NCBI GenBank assembly: GCA_003222245.1
Contig: QHVH01000039.1
Span: 1 to 47,300, forward strand
DNA: 47,300 nt
Direction of reading: 5' to 3'
Source of the DNA: Blastocatellia bacterium AA13
GTDB taxonomy: Bacteria; Acidobacteriota; Blastocatellia; UBA7656
Shown here: positions 10,370 to 20,002 of the stretch, piece after piece
Layout: each line of letters begins with the position of its first letter
Numbering within the stretch: position 1 is the stretch's first letter
Translations under genes and position numbers: made by a program
Notes under the pieces: generated by a model
What the model saw: only the letters and a program-made list of their open reading frames with translations
Databases searched by the model: none
What the model was told of the DNA's origin: nothing

Positions 10370-12928
10370 TTACCTTCGCTCTACTTCGTCCGCGGAAACA
10401 GAGCCATCCTGATTCGACGAACCCTTGATCTCGACCGGAGCGCCGAGCGTAATCGGGCCTTTGTCCTGCCTTATTCTGGTTGCGCTGGATACATGCACAA
10501 GCTGTCCGCCGACGTTCCAATCTCCTATCAATCCGCCGGCCGGCAGCGATTGAACGTTGCCTTGAAAGCTGATGCTTTCGCCGCCCCCTCCCCCGCCTCC
10601 ATGACCGCCGCCGCCCCCGCCTCCGGATGAGGATTTCGTTTCGATTTCCGAAGCGGTCACCGAGTTATCCGTACCCACCGTGCCTCTGACTTCTACGAGC
10701 TTGCCGACTGCTATTGGGCCTTTGTCTTGTTTGATCTCGGTAGCGGCAGTGACATGAACCAGCCTGCCGGAAACCATCCAATCTCCGATCAGCGAACCAG
10801 AAGGCAGAGACTGAATGGAGCCTTCGAATTCGTAGCTCGATCCCCCGCCGCCTCCGTCGTGATCTCCGCCCCCATCGCCCGAGCCTCCCTCGTGTCCTCC
10901 GCCGATATCAGCGCCGCCGGGCTGGAAGTCTCCCTGAAGCAGAAGCTGACCTGAGGTCGTGCGAATCTCTACGTGCTTGATGCTGGTGACAGGCCGCAGC
11001 GCCTGTGGAAGTTGAAGTCCATTGGACGCATCGCTGGTCATTTCCAGCTTGAAGAATCCGTAGCTGGGCACATCGTAGCTTTGAGCATATCCGTCTATAC
11101 CGACCACGACCACTCCGAGCGGGAGTCCCTGTGCCTGTACGGTCACGGTCTCGCGTTCGGAATCGACATCGATTCCCGCCTTACCGATCGCCTGAGGTAT
11201 CAAGCCGGTAGGATCGAGACGCGTCTCTTTTTGAACGGATTGTCCTACCGGTCCTGAGCCGTTCACGACAGGCCGAAACTCGCCATACAGGAGCACATGA
11301 TCTTGTGAGTCGCGCACCTGGACGTGCCTGATCGTACTCACGGGCAGTAGATTCTCTGGAAGCGGGATAGACTCGCTGTCCGGTGCGGAGGAGAGCTGAA
11401 CCTCGAAATAACCGAAGTTCGTCGTAATAGGGTTTGCGATTGCGATGCCGTCGACGAGAACGGAATACCGGGCGCGTACACCGAGTTCTTCGCACTCGAC
11501 GCGCATCTTTTGCAGATCTCCATTGATCGAAAAGCCGGCCTGGCCGTGCGCGTGAAGCTCGCCCTCGACAGGAAGAAGAACGATGCTCGCGTATGTACCG
11601 GTGGGCGAGGACTCGGTTCCGCCGCCTAGCGAACTGTTCAGAGCGTTAAGCGGATCGATGCGTCCCTTCCCGAGCTTGCCGGAGAATGGACGATTGAAAG
11701 AGAGATGGTCAACATTGACCGCCGAATCTTCTATCGTCTTTCTGGTGTTGCCTCTTGGAGCCGCTGATACGACCAGGGCCGCTTCCGCTGCGGCAAGCGG
11801 CGAGGCAAAGGAAGTTCCACTCCACTTTGCATAGCCGCCGCCGGGATAAGTGCTGATCAAGCCCACGCCGAACGCATCAACGGAGACGTCGCTTCCGAAG
11901 TTTGAAAAGGACGCTTTTTCGCTGTTTATGTCGATGGCCGCGATACCCATGCAGTCGCTGAGTCTAGCGGGGAATTGCGGATCGGTATCGGTGTTTTCGT
12001 TGCCGACCGCCGCCACAAGAAGAAGTCCGCGATCCCTTGCATCGGAAACCGCATCGGTTAGGACGCGAGATTCCTGGCTCGATCCGAAGCTGAGATTAAT
12101 GACATTGGCCCCGTGATCGGCCGCGTACTTGATGGCAGTGGCGACGGTGAAGGCATCCGCCAGCCCGTCCTTAGTGAAGGCTCTGATCGGCAGTATCTTG
12201 CATTTCGGCGCCAAGAGCGAGATCAAGCCGCATATGAAAGTTCCGTGTCCCGAGACTGTAGTGTTAGGGTCCCCCAGTTCATCGGTTGGATCGTTGTCGT
12301 TGTCGACGAAATCCCATCCGTGAGAGTCATCTACGAGACCATCGTTGTCATTATCTACGTGGTCGCCGTCTATATCGCGGTTAGGGCGCTCGTCCTGCCA
12401 TAGATGAGACGCTATGGCGGGATGGTTGCGATCGACTCCCGTATCGATTACGGCTACGACGACATTACGGCCCTGAGATCGGGCAGCTACCTGATCGAGC
12501 TTGAGCACTGAGATGAAATTCTGGCTGAGGTATTCAAGCTGGCTTCGTCCGGTTTCGGCGTGATTGTTTGGAAAGCTCTGGGTGGCGCGGCCGAATACGG
12601 ACAGCGGGCTCGTTACGAGCACGTTGAGCGAGGCGGTGACGACTTCCGGATCGCGCGAAAGCCGCTTCATCCATTTCTTTTCGCTCTTCCCCTTTGGAAT
12701 TTTCAGTCGATAGATGTTGGTTCCGTAGATTCGCTGTATCGTATCCGTATTGTTGCGCTCGTTGACGTCGTCTATGGATGCTGCGTTGATTATCTCGACG
12801 ATGACTTCACCTTTTATGAAGCCATCTTCGGATTGTGTCGTTTCGGAAGCTTCGCTTGAACGCAGTGATAGAACAGTAGCTACGCAAAGAAGCACAAGCA
12901 AAACCAGGGGGAATCTCTTGTGTTTCAT
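10370..12928 (-). CDS. Secreted subtilisin-like protease with two C-terminal DUF5666 repeats
   Basis: 852 residues. A signal peptide (1-28) is followed by a prodomain (about 35-105), then an S8 catalytic domain with Asp162 (VIDTGVD), His228 (SGHGT), Asn310 (VGNEN) and Ser373 (SGTSFASP), so it should be active. An Asp/Asn-rich insert (residues 186-215) looks like a calcium site. Two related beta domains (about 440-545 and 565-680) come next. Two DUF5666-like repeats (LPSGSLIGDW and LPAGGLIGDW) close the protein, separated by Gly-rich linkers. The same repeat makes up the six-repeat protein encoded three genes upstream. ATG 12928 follows GGAGG at good spacing. Confidence 0.93.
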   Translation of the reverse strand: MKHKRFPLVLLVLLCVATVLSLRSSEASETTQSEDGFIKGEVIVEIINAASIDDVNERNNTDTIQRIYGTNIYRLKIPKGKSEKKWMKRLSRDPEVVTASLNVLVTSPLSVFGRATQSFPNNHAETGRSQLEYLSQNFISVLKLDQVAARSQGRNVVVAVIDTGVDRNHPAIASHLWQDERPNRDIDGDHVDNDNDGLVDDSHGWDFVDNDNDPTDELGDPNTTVSGHGTFICGLISLLAPKCKILPIRAFTKDGLADAFTVATAIKYAADHGANVINLSFGSSQESRVLTDAVSDARDRGLLLVAAVGNENTDTDPQFPARLSDCMGIAAIDINSEKASFSNFGSDVSVDAFGVGLISTYPGGGYAKWSGTSFASPLAAAEAALVVSAAPRGNTRKTIEDSAVNVDHLSFNRPFSGKLGKGRIDPLNALNSSLGGGTESSPTGTYASIVLLPVEGELHAHGQAGFSINGDLQKMRVECEELGVRARYSVLVDGIAIANPITTNFGYFEVQLSSAPDSESIPLPENLLPVSTIRHVQVRDSQDHVLLYGEFRPVVNGSGPVGQSVQKETRLDPTGLIPQAIGKAGIDVDSERETVTVQAQGLPLGVVVVGIDGYAQSYDVPSYGFFKLEMTSDASNGLQLPQALRPVTSIKHVEIRTTSGQLLLQGDFQPGGADIGGGHEGGSGDGGGDHDGGGGGSSYEFEGSIQSLPSGSLIGDWMVSGRLVHVTAATEIKQDKGPIAVGKLVEVRGTVGTDNSVTASEIETKSSSGGGGGGGHGGGGGGGESISFQGNVQSLPAGGLIGDWNVGGQLVHVSSATRIRQDKGPITLGAPVEIKGSSNQDGSVSADEVERR

Positions 12929-13061
12929 GAATCTGGACCTCCAGGCGCCTTCTAGCTTTTGAATTTTCCCGTGGCCGGATTCCTAGCGAATTCAGCCCGG
13001 CGATTATACCAGATACAGCTTTTTTTCTTTTCCGAAAAACAGCAAATGTACATATCGATTC

Positions 13062-15923
13062 CTAGTCCGGATTTCCCATTAAAACGAACGGCGCCCAATA
13101 GTACGGGTGCCCATATTGCGATCGTATTTTCAATTGCGCCTTCCTCAAGGCCGTTCGTTTCGATACCCCCGCCCTTATGAGCGAATACATCTCGCTCATC
13201 AACTCGGTTGTTGAGCGGTCGCCGACCGCCCAAAGGCTCGCGAGGAGCGAAGGCGCGCCGACATGAAGAAAACCTCGCATCAGGCCATGCAGCTCATCGC
13301 CGGGAAACACGAGATTAACGCCCGTATGACAGGCCGAGAGTGTTACCAGTTCCGCGTTGAGCTCGAGATCCAGCAGAGAATAGAAATTCAAGTTCGAGTC
13401 GGCCAGTCTAAGGAACGAGAACATTGGATTGTCTCGCCTGAAATAACCGTGTGACGCCAGGTGGAGAAAACGGGCGCGCGGAGCGAATTTCATCAAATTC
13501 TCCCGCGTTGCATCGCGGCCGGACAACCTGATCGCACCGGGAAATATGCTCTCGAGCGCTGTGACTTCATCGTCTATTCCGGGCGTCTCGGCTTCCGCAA
13601 CACCGAGCACGACCATCTCACCTGCTGGATCAACTCGGCCGCCCTGTCGCTGTCGTTCTCTACAGAGCTTCAACACAGCTGCGCTGGGCGCGTATGAAAA
13701 TTCGAAACGGTCGATCAGATAGCCGCTCTCGTCTCGCAGGGCGTGAAACGGCACATAGTGAAGAGCGCCATGAGGAATAATGATCAACTGCTCTCCGCCG
13801 ATGTACTGTTCTATTGGAGCAAAGACGATCTTATAAAGCTGGGATAGATACTCATCCGAATTTCGCTTCAATTGCCAGAAGTGAGCGTCCACATAGCCGG
13901 AGCCGAAATTGAATTTCTCGAGATGAAAGCGCAGTCCGGACAGCGCCCGTTCGATTTCCTTGTTCGATGCGATCGAGCGAACGACCGCAAAGCCGTCTCT
14001 TGATACTACGAACGCGGATAGTTCGTCCCCGGTTGCGAAGTACTCCACGGCCGTTTCGTCCGGACCAAGCGCCTTTCGAAGATCCGATGCCTGGGCGGGC
14101 CGCAGTACCTGAAGCTCCGCGAGCGCGGAGTCTTCGGCTTCCAGTCGTCTGAACAGTTTGCCTATCTCCTGCTCGCAACGCGCCACGGCGCGCCTGTACC
14201 CTTCGGCCATGCCTGCGCTTCGTTGTTCTTCACCTTTGTCATCTTCAAGACCTGCGTGAGAGCTATACCAGTTCAGCTTGCCAAGTAGTTTCGCGAGCTG
14301 GACCCTCACCTGCTCAGTTTGCGGATCGCTCTCGGTTGTGCGGCGGGGGCCTCCCTGGACATAGCGCGCCAACAGGTCTGCGAGCGAGCGAGATTTCGAC
14401 GATTCGACGAGCCGAAACGCCTCTTCAATGAGATCCTGGCTTCCGGCATGGAGACAGGCGGAGATCGTGTCTTCGTAGATTTCAATCTTGTCGCTGAGGA
14501 ATGACGCCTTAAATTCTTCAGCCCCGACGCCGCCGCGCATGCGCTCGACCGTTTCAATGGCGTGTCTGAAGCTCTCCAGAGCCGAGTCATGCCGTCCGGT
14601 GTCTCGATGTACCTTACCGATCAGATGGTGAGACTGGTATGCAATGCCTGGCGCAAACACTCCTTCGACGGCTCGAAGCGCGGCTCGAGCGGATGTCAGC
14701 GCCCTTGAAGTAGAACCGCCTTGATACGAGGCGCGGGCCGACAACAGCAGCGAGTTGGCCAGTCTGGTCGCGAGCTTCCGGGCTCGAAAAACTCTTGAAG
14801 CGGATGATGCATGCTTCGCCGCCCGCGCGCTGTCGCCTTGTCTGATCGCCAGCGCAGCCAGATAGGAATCGGTGAGAGCGACGAGGTTCCGATTATTCAT
14901 CCGGTCGAACTCTATACGTGCGCGTTTCAAGTCGTTTCGCGATTGTACGAAGCGGCGCTGTCCGAGCATGGCAAGGCCGTGAATCAGCAGGGCCTGAGCG
15001 GCTTCGTAAGGCATTCTGAGCTTTTTGAAGCGGGCCCTTGCGCTGGCGGCATTTTCACCCGCGTCGTCGAAGGAGTTGAGAGCGAGAAGTATCTCGGCTA
15101 TTTCCTGATCGCACCACGCTACGAGTTGATCGCTGCCCATCTCCGCGAGATGATCGCGCGTCTGGTAGTAGCTTGCGAGCGAAGTCTTGTAGTCGCCGTG
15201 CAAGAACTGAATATATGCAATGTGAAAGCGGGCCTGTTTCGCAAAGAGCGTCTGGCCGGCGGCGTTGTATATTTTTTCGGCAGCGGTCAGCAGAGACAGG
15301 GATTTTTCAGGACGATCGAGCTCGAACAGAACGTGGGCGCGATTCAGATCGATAAGGGCCCTCATTGTGGGATCGGCCCCCTTCGGCAACATCGATCGCG
15401 CCCTGTCGTAGTGATCGAGCGCGTCTTTATAGCGATCCAGACGGTAATAGACGTTTCCGATATTGGCTTCGAGTTGCGCGTGTAGCACGCGGTTCTTCGG
15501 GCCTAGCTTTCTACGCGCTCGTCTCGCCGTTTCAAGCGCTTCCTTGTAGCGACCAATCTCCGCCAGGGCATCAACCTGCTGGCGTTGTATCGAAGCAGCT
15601 TCGACCGGGAGCCTCGCGGCGTTGAAGGCGCTGACGGCCCCCTCGTATTTGCGGCAAGCCTCCGAATGGCGGCCCACAAAATGAAGGACACGAGCCCTGC
15701 TTGCCAGCGCGAATGCCCGGGAGACTGGGTCGCGAGCGATTTTCGCGAGAGCCTCGATACGGTCCGCAAGCCTGCCGGCGGCTGTCAGATCGATTCGAAT
15801 AAGGCGGTCGATCTCAGTTTTCAGCGCAGTGAACGTCAATGCGCTTCGATCGCCGCCATGGCTTCGCCAGAAGCCTTCGAGGCTCTTTGTCTTTAACAGC
15901 GTATTTGCCAGCTCAGTGCTCAA
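13062..15923 (-). CDS. TPR-CHAT protease
   Basis: 953 residues starting at TTG 15923; an in-frame stop lies four codons upstream and no ATG fits well. The N-terminal two thirds is a chain of tetratricopeptide-type helices (pattern A..IGNVYYRLDRYKDAL.HY). The C-terminal CHAT domain (about 640-953) is a caspase-like clan CD peptidase with His825 in HLASHGYF and Cys865 in LSACHTG, both intact. TPR-CHAT proteins cleave protein targets after activation through the repeat domain; Csx29 of type III-E CRISPR is the best-known relative. Here it sits between a ZAS-like protein and a secreted subtilisin, downstream of an ECF sigma gene. No signal peptide is visible, so it is probably cytoplasmic. Confidence 0.95.
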   Translation of the reverse strand: MSTELANTLLKTKSLEGFWRSHGGDRSALTFTALKTEIDRLIRIDLTAAGRLADRIEALAKIARDPVSRAFALASRARVLHFVGRHSEACRKYEGAVSAFNAARLPVEAASIQRQQVDALAEIGRYKEALETARRARRKLGPKNRVLHAQLEANIGNVYYRLDRYKDALDHYDRARSMLPKGADPTMRALIDLNRAHVLFELDRPEKSLSLLTAAEKIYNAAGQTLFAKQARFHIAYIQFLHGDYKTSLASYYQTRDHLAEMGSDQLVAWCDQEIAEILLALNSFDDAGENAASARARFKKLRMPYEAAQALLIHGLAMLGQRRFVQSRNDLKRARIEFDRMNNRNLVALTDSYLAALAIRQGDSARAAKHASSASRVFRARKLATRLANSLLLSARASYQGGSTSRALTSARAALRAVEGVFAPGIAYQSHHLIGKVHRDTGRHDSALESFRHAIETVERMRGGVGAEEFKASFLSDKIEIYEDTISACLHAGSQDLIEEAFRLVESSKSRSLADLLARYVQGGPRRTTESDPQTEQVRVQLAKLLGKLNWYSSHAGLEDDKGEEQRSAGMAEGYRRAVARCEQEIGKLFRRLEAEDSALAELQVLRPAQASDLRKALGPDETAVEYFATGDELSAFVVSRDGFAVVRSIASNKEIERALSGLRFHLEKFNFGSGYVDAHFWQLKRNSDEYLSQLYKIVFAPIEQYIGGEQLIIIPHGALHYVPFHALRDESGYLIDRFEFSYAPSAAVLKLCRERQRQGGRVDPAGEMVVLGVAEAETPGIDDEVTALESIFPGAIRLSGRDATRENLMKFAPRARFLHLASHGYFRRDNPMFSFLRLADSNLNFYSLLDLELNAELVTLSACHTGVNLVFPGDELHGLMRGFLHVGAPSLLASLWAVGDRSTTELMSEMYSLIRAGVSKRTALRKAQLKIRSQYGHPYYWAPFVLMGNPD

Positions 15924-16030
15924 TGCTTTGAGTTATCCGAGTTCCACGAGAATAGAAAAAATAGTGTTTGTGGTTGAGATTATCTTTTTCGATGACTGCA
16001 ATTTCAGCCCGCTCAATGTGACTTGGCCGA

Positions 16031-16651
16031 TCAATGTGACTTAATCGATAACGGGCTTACAATGATCTTGCCTTCGCCGGTAGAGATCTCGAGATCGTAC
16101 TCGCCGACAGGTACCGCGTTAAGCGCGAACTCGCCAAAATCGTTGGCCGAGGACGTGTGGGAGGAACGGCCCTTTCGAGTCAGTTTCAACGTGACTCCCG
16201 AGACGGATTGAAACCCGATCTCGTCCTTTCTGAGAACCTGTCCCCAGACAGTGCCGCGATTTTGATCCGGGCAATTGATCTGCAGATCAATATTGTAATC
16301 CCCAGCCTCATAGAGCAGTTGGCGATTCGCAGTTTCGGTCGATCGAACTCCGGCGATGAGAGGCCGCGCAAAACTATCGAAGAGCAACGACGCGACAATG
16401 CGCCCAAAAGGACTGGTTCGTGGCTGGACAGGCCGGCCTTCAAAGGTTCGTATCGCCCGTTTCACGACCCACGTGGGCGGATCATTGCGCAAATCCGAAT
16501 CCGCGACGGTTCTAACGCGCTCATACCACTCACGGCTGGAAAGGCAGCGTTCGCAGCCCGCCGTCAGGTGAGCCGCGACAACATCAGCGCTCTTCTTTTC
16601 AAGCCTGTTCTCTAGATAATCAATTAATTGCAAGAATCCCGGGCATTTCAT
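16031..16651 (-). CDS. ZAS-like zinc-finger protein with beta-sandwich domain, putative anti-sigma
   Basis: 206 residues from ATG 16651, which has GGAG nine bases upstream. The N-terminus resembles an anti-sigma zinc-binding domain: a helix, then His28-x4-Cys33-x2-Cys36, one residue longer than the usual H-x3-C-x2-C, plus Cys3. A short hydrophobic stretch (about residues 82-100, IVASLLFDSFARPLIAGVRS) is too polar to be a sure membrane segment. The C-terminal ~80 residues form a CarboxypepD_reg/CNA-B-like sandwich (GTVWGQVL, then VTLKLTRKG, then VPVGEYDLEI). Its position between an ECF sigma gene and a TPR-CHAT gene suggests that it holds the sigma factor and may be a CHAT substrate (inference). 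Confidence 0.7.
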   Translation of the reverse strand: MKCPGFLQLIDYLENRLEKKSADVVAAHLTAGCERCLSSREWYERVRTVADSDLRNDPPTWVVKRAIRTFEGRPVQPRTSPFGRIVASLLFDSFARPLIAGVRSTETANRQLLYEAGDYNIDLQINCPDQNRGTVWGQVLRKDEIGFQSVSGVTLKLTRKGRSSHTSSANDFGEFALNAVPVGEYDLEISTGEGKIIVSPLSIKSH

Positions 16652-16754
16652 CGCCGTCAACTCCTTTTTCGAGTGAGGGTCAAGAATTTAAACAAGATAA
16701 GAAGGAAGAGGCCGAGAGAGGCCCCTTCCTTCCTTGCCCGTCCAAATCTAATCG

Positions 16755-18182
16755 TCACTTTTTCACTTTGATTTTGGAAGCGACCACCGAGCCGTCAGCC
16801 TGGGCGCTCCCCTTAATCTTAACGCGAGAGCCGATTCTTGCCGACGCGCTTTCTTCGTTGATTGATGTAGAAGTGGTGACTCGAACCGTTCTGCCATCAA
16901 CCACCCAGTCTCCGACCTGTCCGGTTGCAGGAAGATCCTGAACCGCACCGGTGAAGCTCACCGGGCCGGAGTCTTCCACTGTTCCTTTTACTTCTATTCT
17001 GGAAGCTCGAACGGAGCCGTCGGTCTGGAGCCAACCCTGGACTTCAACAAATGCTCCGACTGCCGGTTGTGAATCTTCCCGTTCGATTGTTGTGCTTGAG
17101 GTCACCTGAACGGAACGATCACTTATTGTCCAGGCGCCAATGAAACCCGTAGCAGGAAGGCTCTGGATAGTTCCAAAGAACTCCGTCGCCGATCCGTCGC
17201 CGGGGCTGGACTGCACCTCGATACGAATCGCGGTAATCGAGTGATCGGGTTGAGATCGGCCTTTTACTTCAACCATGACCCCAACCGCTATGCGGGAATG
17301 CTCCTGATTTACTATGGTGTCTGAAGTCACGTGAATTATCTGGCCGCTGACCACCCAATTACCGGTTAGCCCTGAAGAAGGCAAACTCTCGATAGCTCCA
17401 TGTAATTCGATAAATGGGCCGGCATCGCCGCTTCCTGTTCGTTGTACTTCGATCTTAGTCGCCGTGAGCGAGCCGTCAGACCGCAAAACGCCCTTCACTT
17501 CGACTGTTGCTCCCACGGAAGGGACGCCGTGCTCTTGATCGATTACCGTTGAGACGGTGACGTGAACCGTCTTGCCGCTGACCTTCCAGTCACCTATGAG
17601 CCCGGATGCCGGAAGAGTCTCAATTCGGCCTGTTACCTCGGCTTCGGCCTCAGGCCCGTCTTTCACTTCTATCTCTGTAGCGGTGATTGATCCGTCTGTC
17701 TGCTGAGTTCCCTTGACTTCGATGTGAGACCCCACAACCGGGGCGCCGTGATCCAGCCTTATTCGGGTCGAGAGAGTTACGTGAACCACTTTCCTGCTTA
17801 TTCGCCAATCGCCGATCAGTCCAGCGGAGGGTAATGCTTCCACGATCCCGCTTATCTCCGCCTCGCGGCCTGACCCGCCGGACTTTACTTCAATTTCCGA
17901 AGCTGATAGAGAGCCGTCGCCTTGCGATGCGCCCTTTGCCTCTACCGAGGCGCCCACTTGGGCCGCTCCGTGCTCCTGTTCTATTCGCGTAGAACTGCTG
18001 ACGTGCACGGTTCGGCCACTGATTGTCCAATCTCCTACTAATCCTGAAGCCGGCAGTCTCTCTATGATCCCTGTAATTTCAGCGCTGCCTTCGTGTCCGC
18101 CGTCCGCGTATGTGATCAACCGGGTGAGTGCGGTTGTAAGTGCAATTAACATGAATAACACTAGGAACTGCTTTCGTCGCAT
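16755..18182 (-). CDS. Exported protein of six DUF5666 repeats
   Basis: 475 residues from ATG 18182, chosen because GGGAGA lies eight bases upstream and a signal peptide follows directly (residues 1-27, FLVLFMLIALTTAL). A longer frame from 18308 would overlap the sigma gene. The whole mature part is six repeats of about 65 residues. Each has an LP(A/S)(S/T)GL(I/V)GDW block, a V(H/R)VT..T.I block, a VG..VEVKG block and a DGS..A..IEVK ending, typical of DUF5666 (function unknown). The repeats are separated by short Gly/Ser/Asp linkers. The same repeat ends the secreted subtilisin of this block, so both may share a surface or ligand. Confidence 0.88.
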   Translation of the reverse strand: MRRKQFLVLFMLIALTTALTRLITYADGGHEGSAEITGIIERLPASGLVGDWTISGRTVHVSSSTRIEQEHGAAQVGASVEAKGASQGDGSLSASEIEVKSGGSGREAEISGIVEALPSAGLIGDWRISRKVVHVTLSTRIRLDHGAPVVGSHIEVKGTQQTDGSITATEIEVKDGPEAEAEVTGRIETLPASGLIGDWKVSGKTVHVTVSTVIDQEHGVPSVGATVEVKGVLRSDGSLTATKIEVQRTGSGDAGPFIELHGAIESLPSSGLTGNWVVSGQIIHVTSDTIVNQEHSRIAVGVMVEVKGRSQPDHSITAIRIEVQSSPGDGSATEFFGTIQSLPATGFIGAWTISDRSVQVTSSTTIEREDSQPAVGAFVEVQGWLQTDGSVRASRIEVKGTVEDSGPVSFTGAVQDLPATGQVGDWVVDGRTVRVTTSTSINEESASARIGSRVKIKGSAQADGSVVASKIKVKK

Positions 18183-18291
18183 TCTTGGTCTCCCGAAATG
18201 AAATCCACCTGACCGATCCATCATGGCGCGGAACATTCTCCATACGAATAAGGTGAGCAGGGCTCGGCGCGAAAAATACTGATTTCCGCGG

Positions 18292-18900
18292 TCAAAGCTT
18301 TCCTTCAAGAGCCTTCTTGAGTTTCTCGAGGCAACGCGCTCGCGTCGGACCTATGGACGATACCGGCATATTCATGCGCCGGGCTATCTCAACGTAACTG
18401 GATTCCTCCTTTTTGTAAAACAGCAGGGTAATTAGCTCCTGGCACCGCTCAGACAGAGAGACGATTCCTTCGCGCACCAGTTGTTCCTGCTCGAGAGCTA
18501 TTCTTTCCGCATCCGGAATGGGCCTGTTGTCGACGATTGACGAGAGCGACTCGATTTCGCTGTCGCCGCCTTCCGTCATAACACGGTTGCTCCGCCGCCC
18601 TGCCGCGGACACACGCCAGGTTTCTCTTGTGGTAGTTGTGATCAGCCACGAGCTCAATTTTTCAGCTTGTCTTAAAGCGGGAAGGTTTTCGAGCAGTTTT
18701 AAACACACGGTTTGAAACACATCAGCCGCATCTTCAGTCGAAAGACGCGCCTTCATTGGAATCGAATAGATGAGGCGCTGATAACGATGTATAAGCCGTT
18801 CCCAGCAGTGTGGATCCTTCCCAATGCAACCGGCCACCAGTTCAGCATCGGTCAATTCAGGGTGATCGGCCTCTTGCTGTGGTATGGGCTTACTCTTCAC
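18292..18900 (-). CDS. ECF RNA polymerase sigma factor (TPR-CHAT-associated)
   Basis: 202 residues with sigma region 2 (about 20-100: WERLIHRYQRLIYSI, then DAADVFQTVCLKLLENL and LSSWLITTTTRETWR) and region 4 (about 140-200: LSERCQELITLLF, then YVEIARRMNMPVSSIGPTRA). The start is GTG 18900, with no clear ribosome binding site. It heads the run DUF5666 protein - ZAS-like protein - TPR-CHAT - subtilisin - paralogue pair, so it probably controls that run or a linked regulon. The -10-like promoter recognised by an ECF factor could not be assigned by eye. Confidence 0.93.
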   Translation of the reverse strand: MKSKPIPQQEADHPELTDAELVAGCIGKDPHCWERLIHRYQRLIYSIPMKARLSTEDAADVFQTVCLKLLENLPALRQAEKLSSWLITTTTRETWRVSAAGRRSNRVMTEGGDSEIESLSSIVDNRPIPDAERIALEQEQLVREGIVSLSERCQELITLLFYKKEESSYVEIARRMNMPVSSIGPTRARCLEKLKKALEGKL

Positions 18901-19046
18901 CTGATCTATTTTCGTCCTGATTTTTTGGCGAGACCTTTAGGGCGTAACCAACCGGCGTCCATCTTATCAGATTGATCAAGAGGCAATCGAGCGGAGAGGA
19001 TTGACCGATTAACGGAGTGGAGAGAGTTGTGATTGAAATAAAAAAA

Positions 19047-19070
19047 GGCAACCGATGTTGCTCGGTTGCC
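19047..19070 (-). terminator. Intrinsic terminator after the ECF sigma gene at 19097
   Basis: A 9-bp stem (GGCAACCGA at 19047-19055 and TCGGTTGCC at 19062-19070) with a six-base loop is followed, on the minus strand, by a run of seven T residues (positions 19046 downward). It separates transcription of the first sigma gene from the downstream sigma-CHAT block. Confidence 0.88.
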
Positions 19071-19096
19071 GATTTTGCTTGATTTTTGGAGTTCGA

Positions 19097-19684
19097 TTAC
19101 GCGGCTTGAGCCCGCTTCTTCAGCAGGCGTCTTAACTTTAGCCTGGCCTTGTGGAGCTGGGATTTCGAGGTGCCGGAGCTGCAGCCGAGAAGCCTGGCTA
19201 TCTCTTCGTGCTCGTAGCCTTCTACGTCGTGAAGAACAAATACGGTGCGATAGCCCGGCGGTAACTGAGAGATGGCGTTGTCCAGTGCGATCCGATCTAC
19301 GATGGGCATAGCTTCGGGGTTAACGGTTCCGGGATCGATCGAATCCGGCATCTCGCCGTCGTCGGTCGTAAGCTCAGATCGGACCGATCTCCTTCGAAAA
19401 TGCATCAGAACCTGATTCACCGTTAGTCGGTGGAGCCACGTTGTAAACGCCGCTTCCCCTCGAAATGAGCTTAGCTTTCGATGAAGCTGAATAAAAACTT
19501 CCTGAGTCAGGTCCTCCGCCTCGGTGATGTTTCCCGTCATTCGTATGCAGAGTGAAAAAACGCGCCGGTAGTACTTGCGGTAGAGCTCTTCAAAGCCGCT
19601 CATGGCATCGCGCGAGAGCGCTTCCTTAATGCCCGCATCGCTTTCGATCGCAATTGAGTTGCTGGCCATCGGTTTGTCTCCCAT
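19097..19684 (-). CDS. RpoE-type ECF sigma factor
   Basis: 195 residues (or 190 from ATG 19669, which has GGGAG eight bases upstream and may be the real start). Region 2 is canonical ([20 protein letters not shown], then [14 protein letters not shown] and [20 protein letters not shown]). So is region 4 ([19 protein letters not shown], then [20 protein letters not shown]). It is monocistronic, with its own terminator. No anti-sigma gene lies directly next to it. Its tandem placement beside the second ECF gene may reflect a regulatory cascade, which is not shown by the sequence. Confidence 0.95.
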   Translation of the reverse strand: MGDKPMASNSIAIESDAGIKEALSRDAMSGFEELYRKYYRRVFSLCIRMTGNITEAEDLTQEVFIQLHRKLSSFRGEAAFTTWLHRLTVNQVLMHFRRRSVRSELTTDDGEMPDSIDPGTVNPEAMPIVDRIALDNAISQLPPGYRTVFVLHDVEGYEHEEIARLLGCSSGTSKSQLHKARLKLRRLLKKRAQAA

Positions 19685-20002
19685 TCAGTCCTGACTCTGG
19701 TTTGTAGGAACGGCCAGAACCGAGCGAACAGCGTGCCAGCGCAGCTACGATTATTACTCAAGCCAATGCGGCGTTATAGGATAGACGCGAAAGCACTTGT
19801 GAAGGCGGTTGAATCTAGAAGGACGGCCTCCAGGTGCTTGTTTTGGAGTCGTGCTATTCCAAATCGTATAGCCCGGCCGAACTTAGCCTCGAGAGTTTTG
19901 CACAACACCAAGGAAGTTACTTTCCAGTCCAAATGCCGATAATGATGCCGCCGTCTTTTCATTGCTTGCAACACCCTGCTTCGGCCGGTAGCGTTTCAAT
20001 CG
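19685..20002. other. Divergent intergenic region, ECF sigma / folP
   Basis: 318 bases between divergent genes. It must hold the promoters of both, but I could not assign clear -35/-10 pairs. A 69-codon plus-strand frame (19733-19942) has biased composition and no ribosome binding site, and I regard it as non-coding. Confidence 0.5.

Noticed and set aside
13062-15923. Type III-E CRISPR (Csx29) assignment for the TPR-CHAT gene
   Set aside because: No CRISPR repeats, Cas7-11 or other cas genes are in the window; only the protease-sigma logic is similar.
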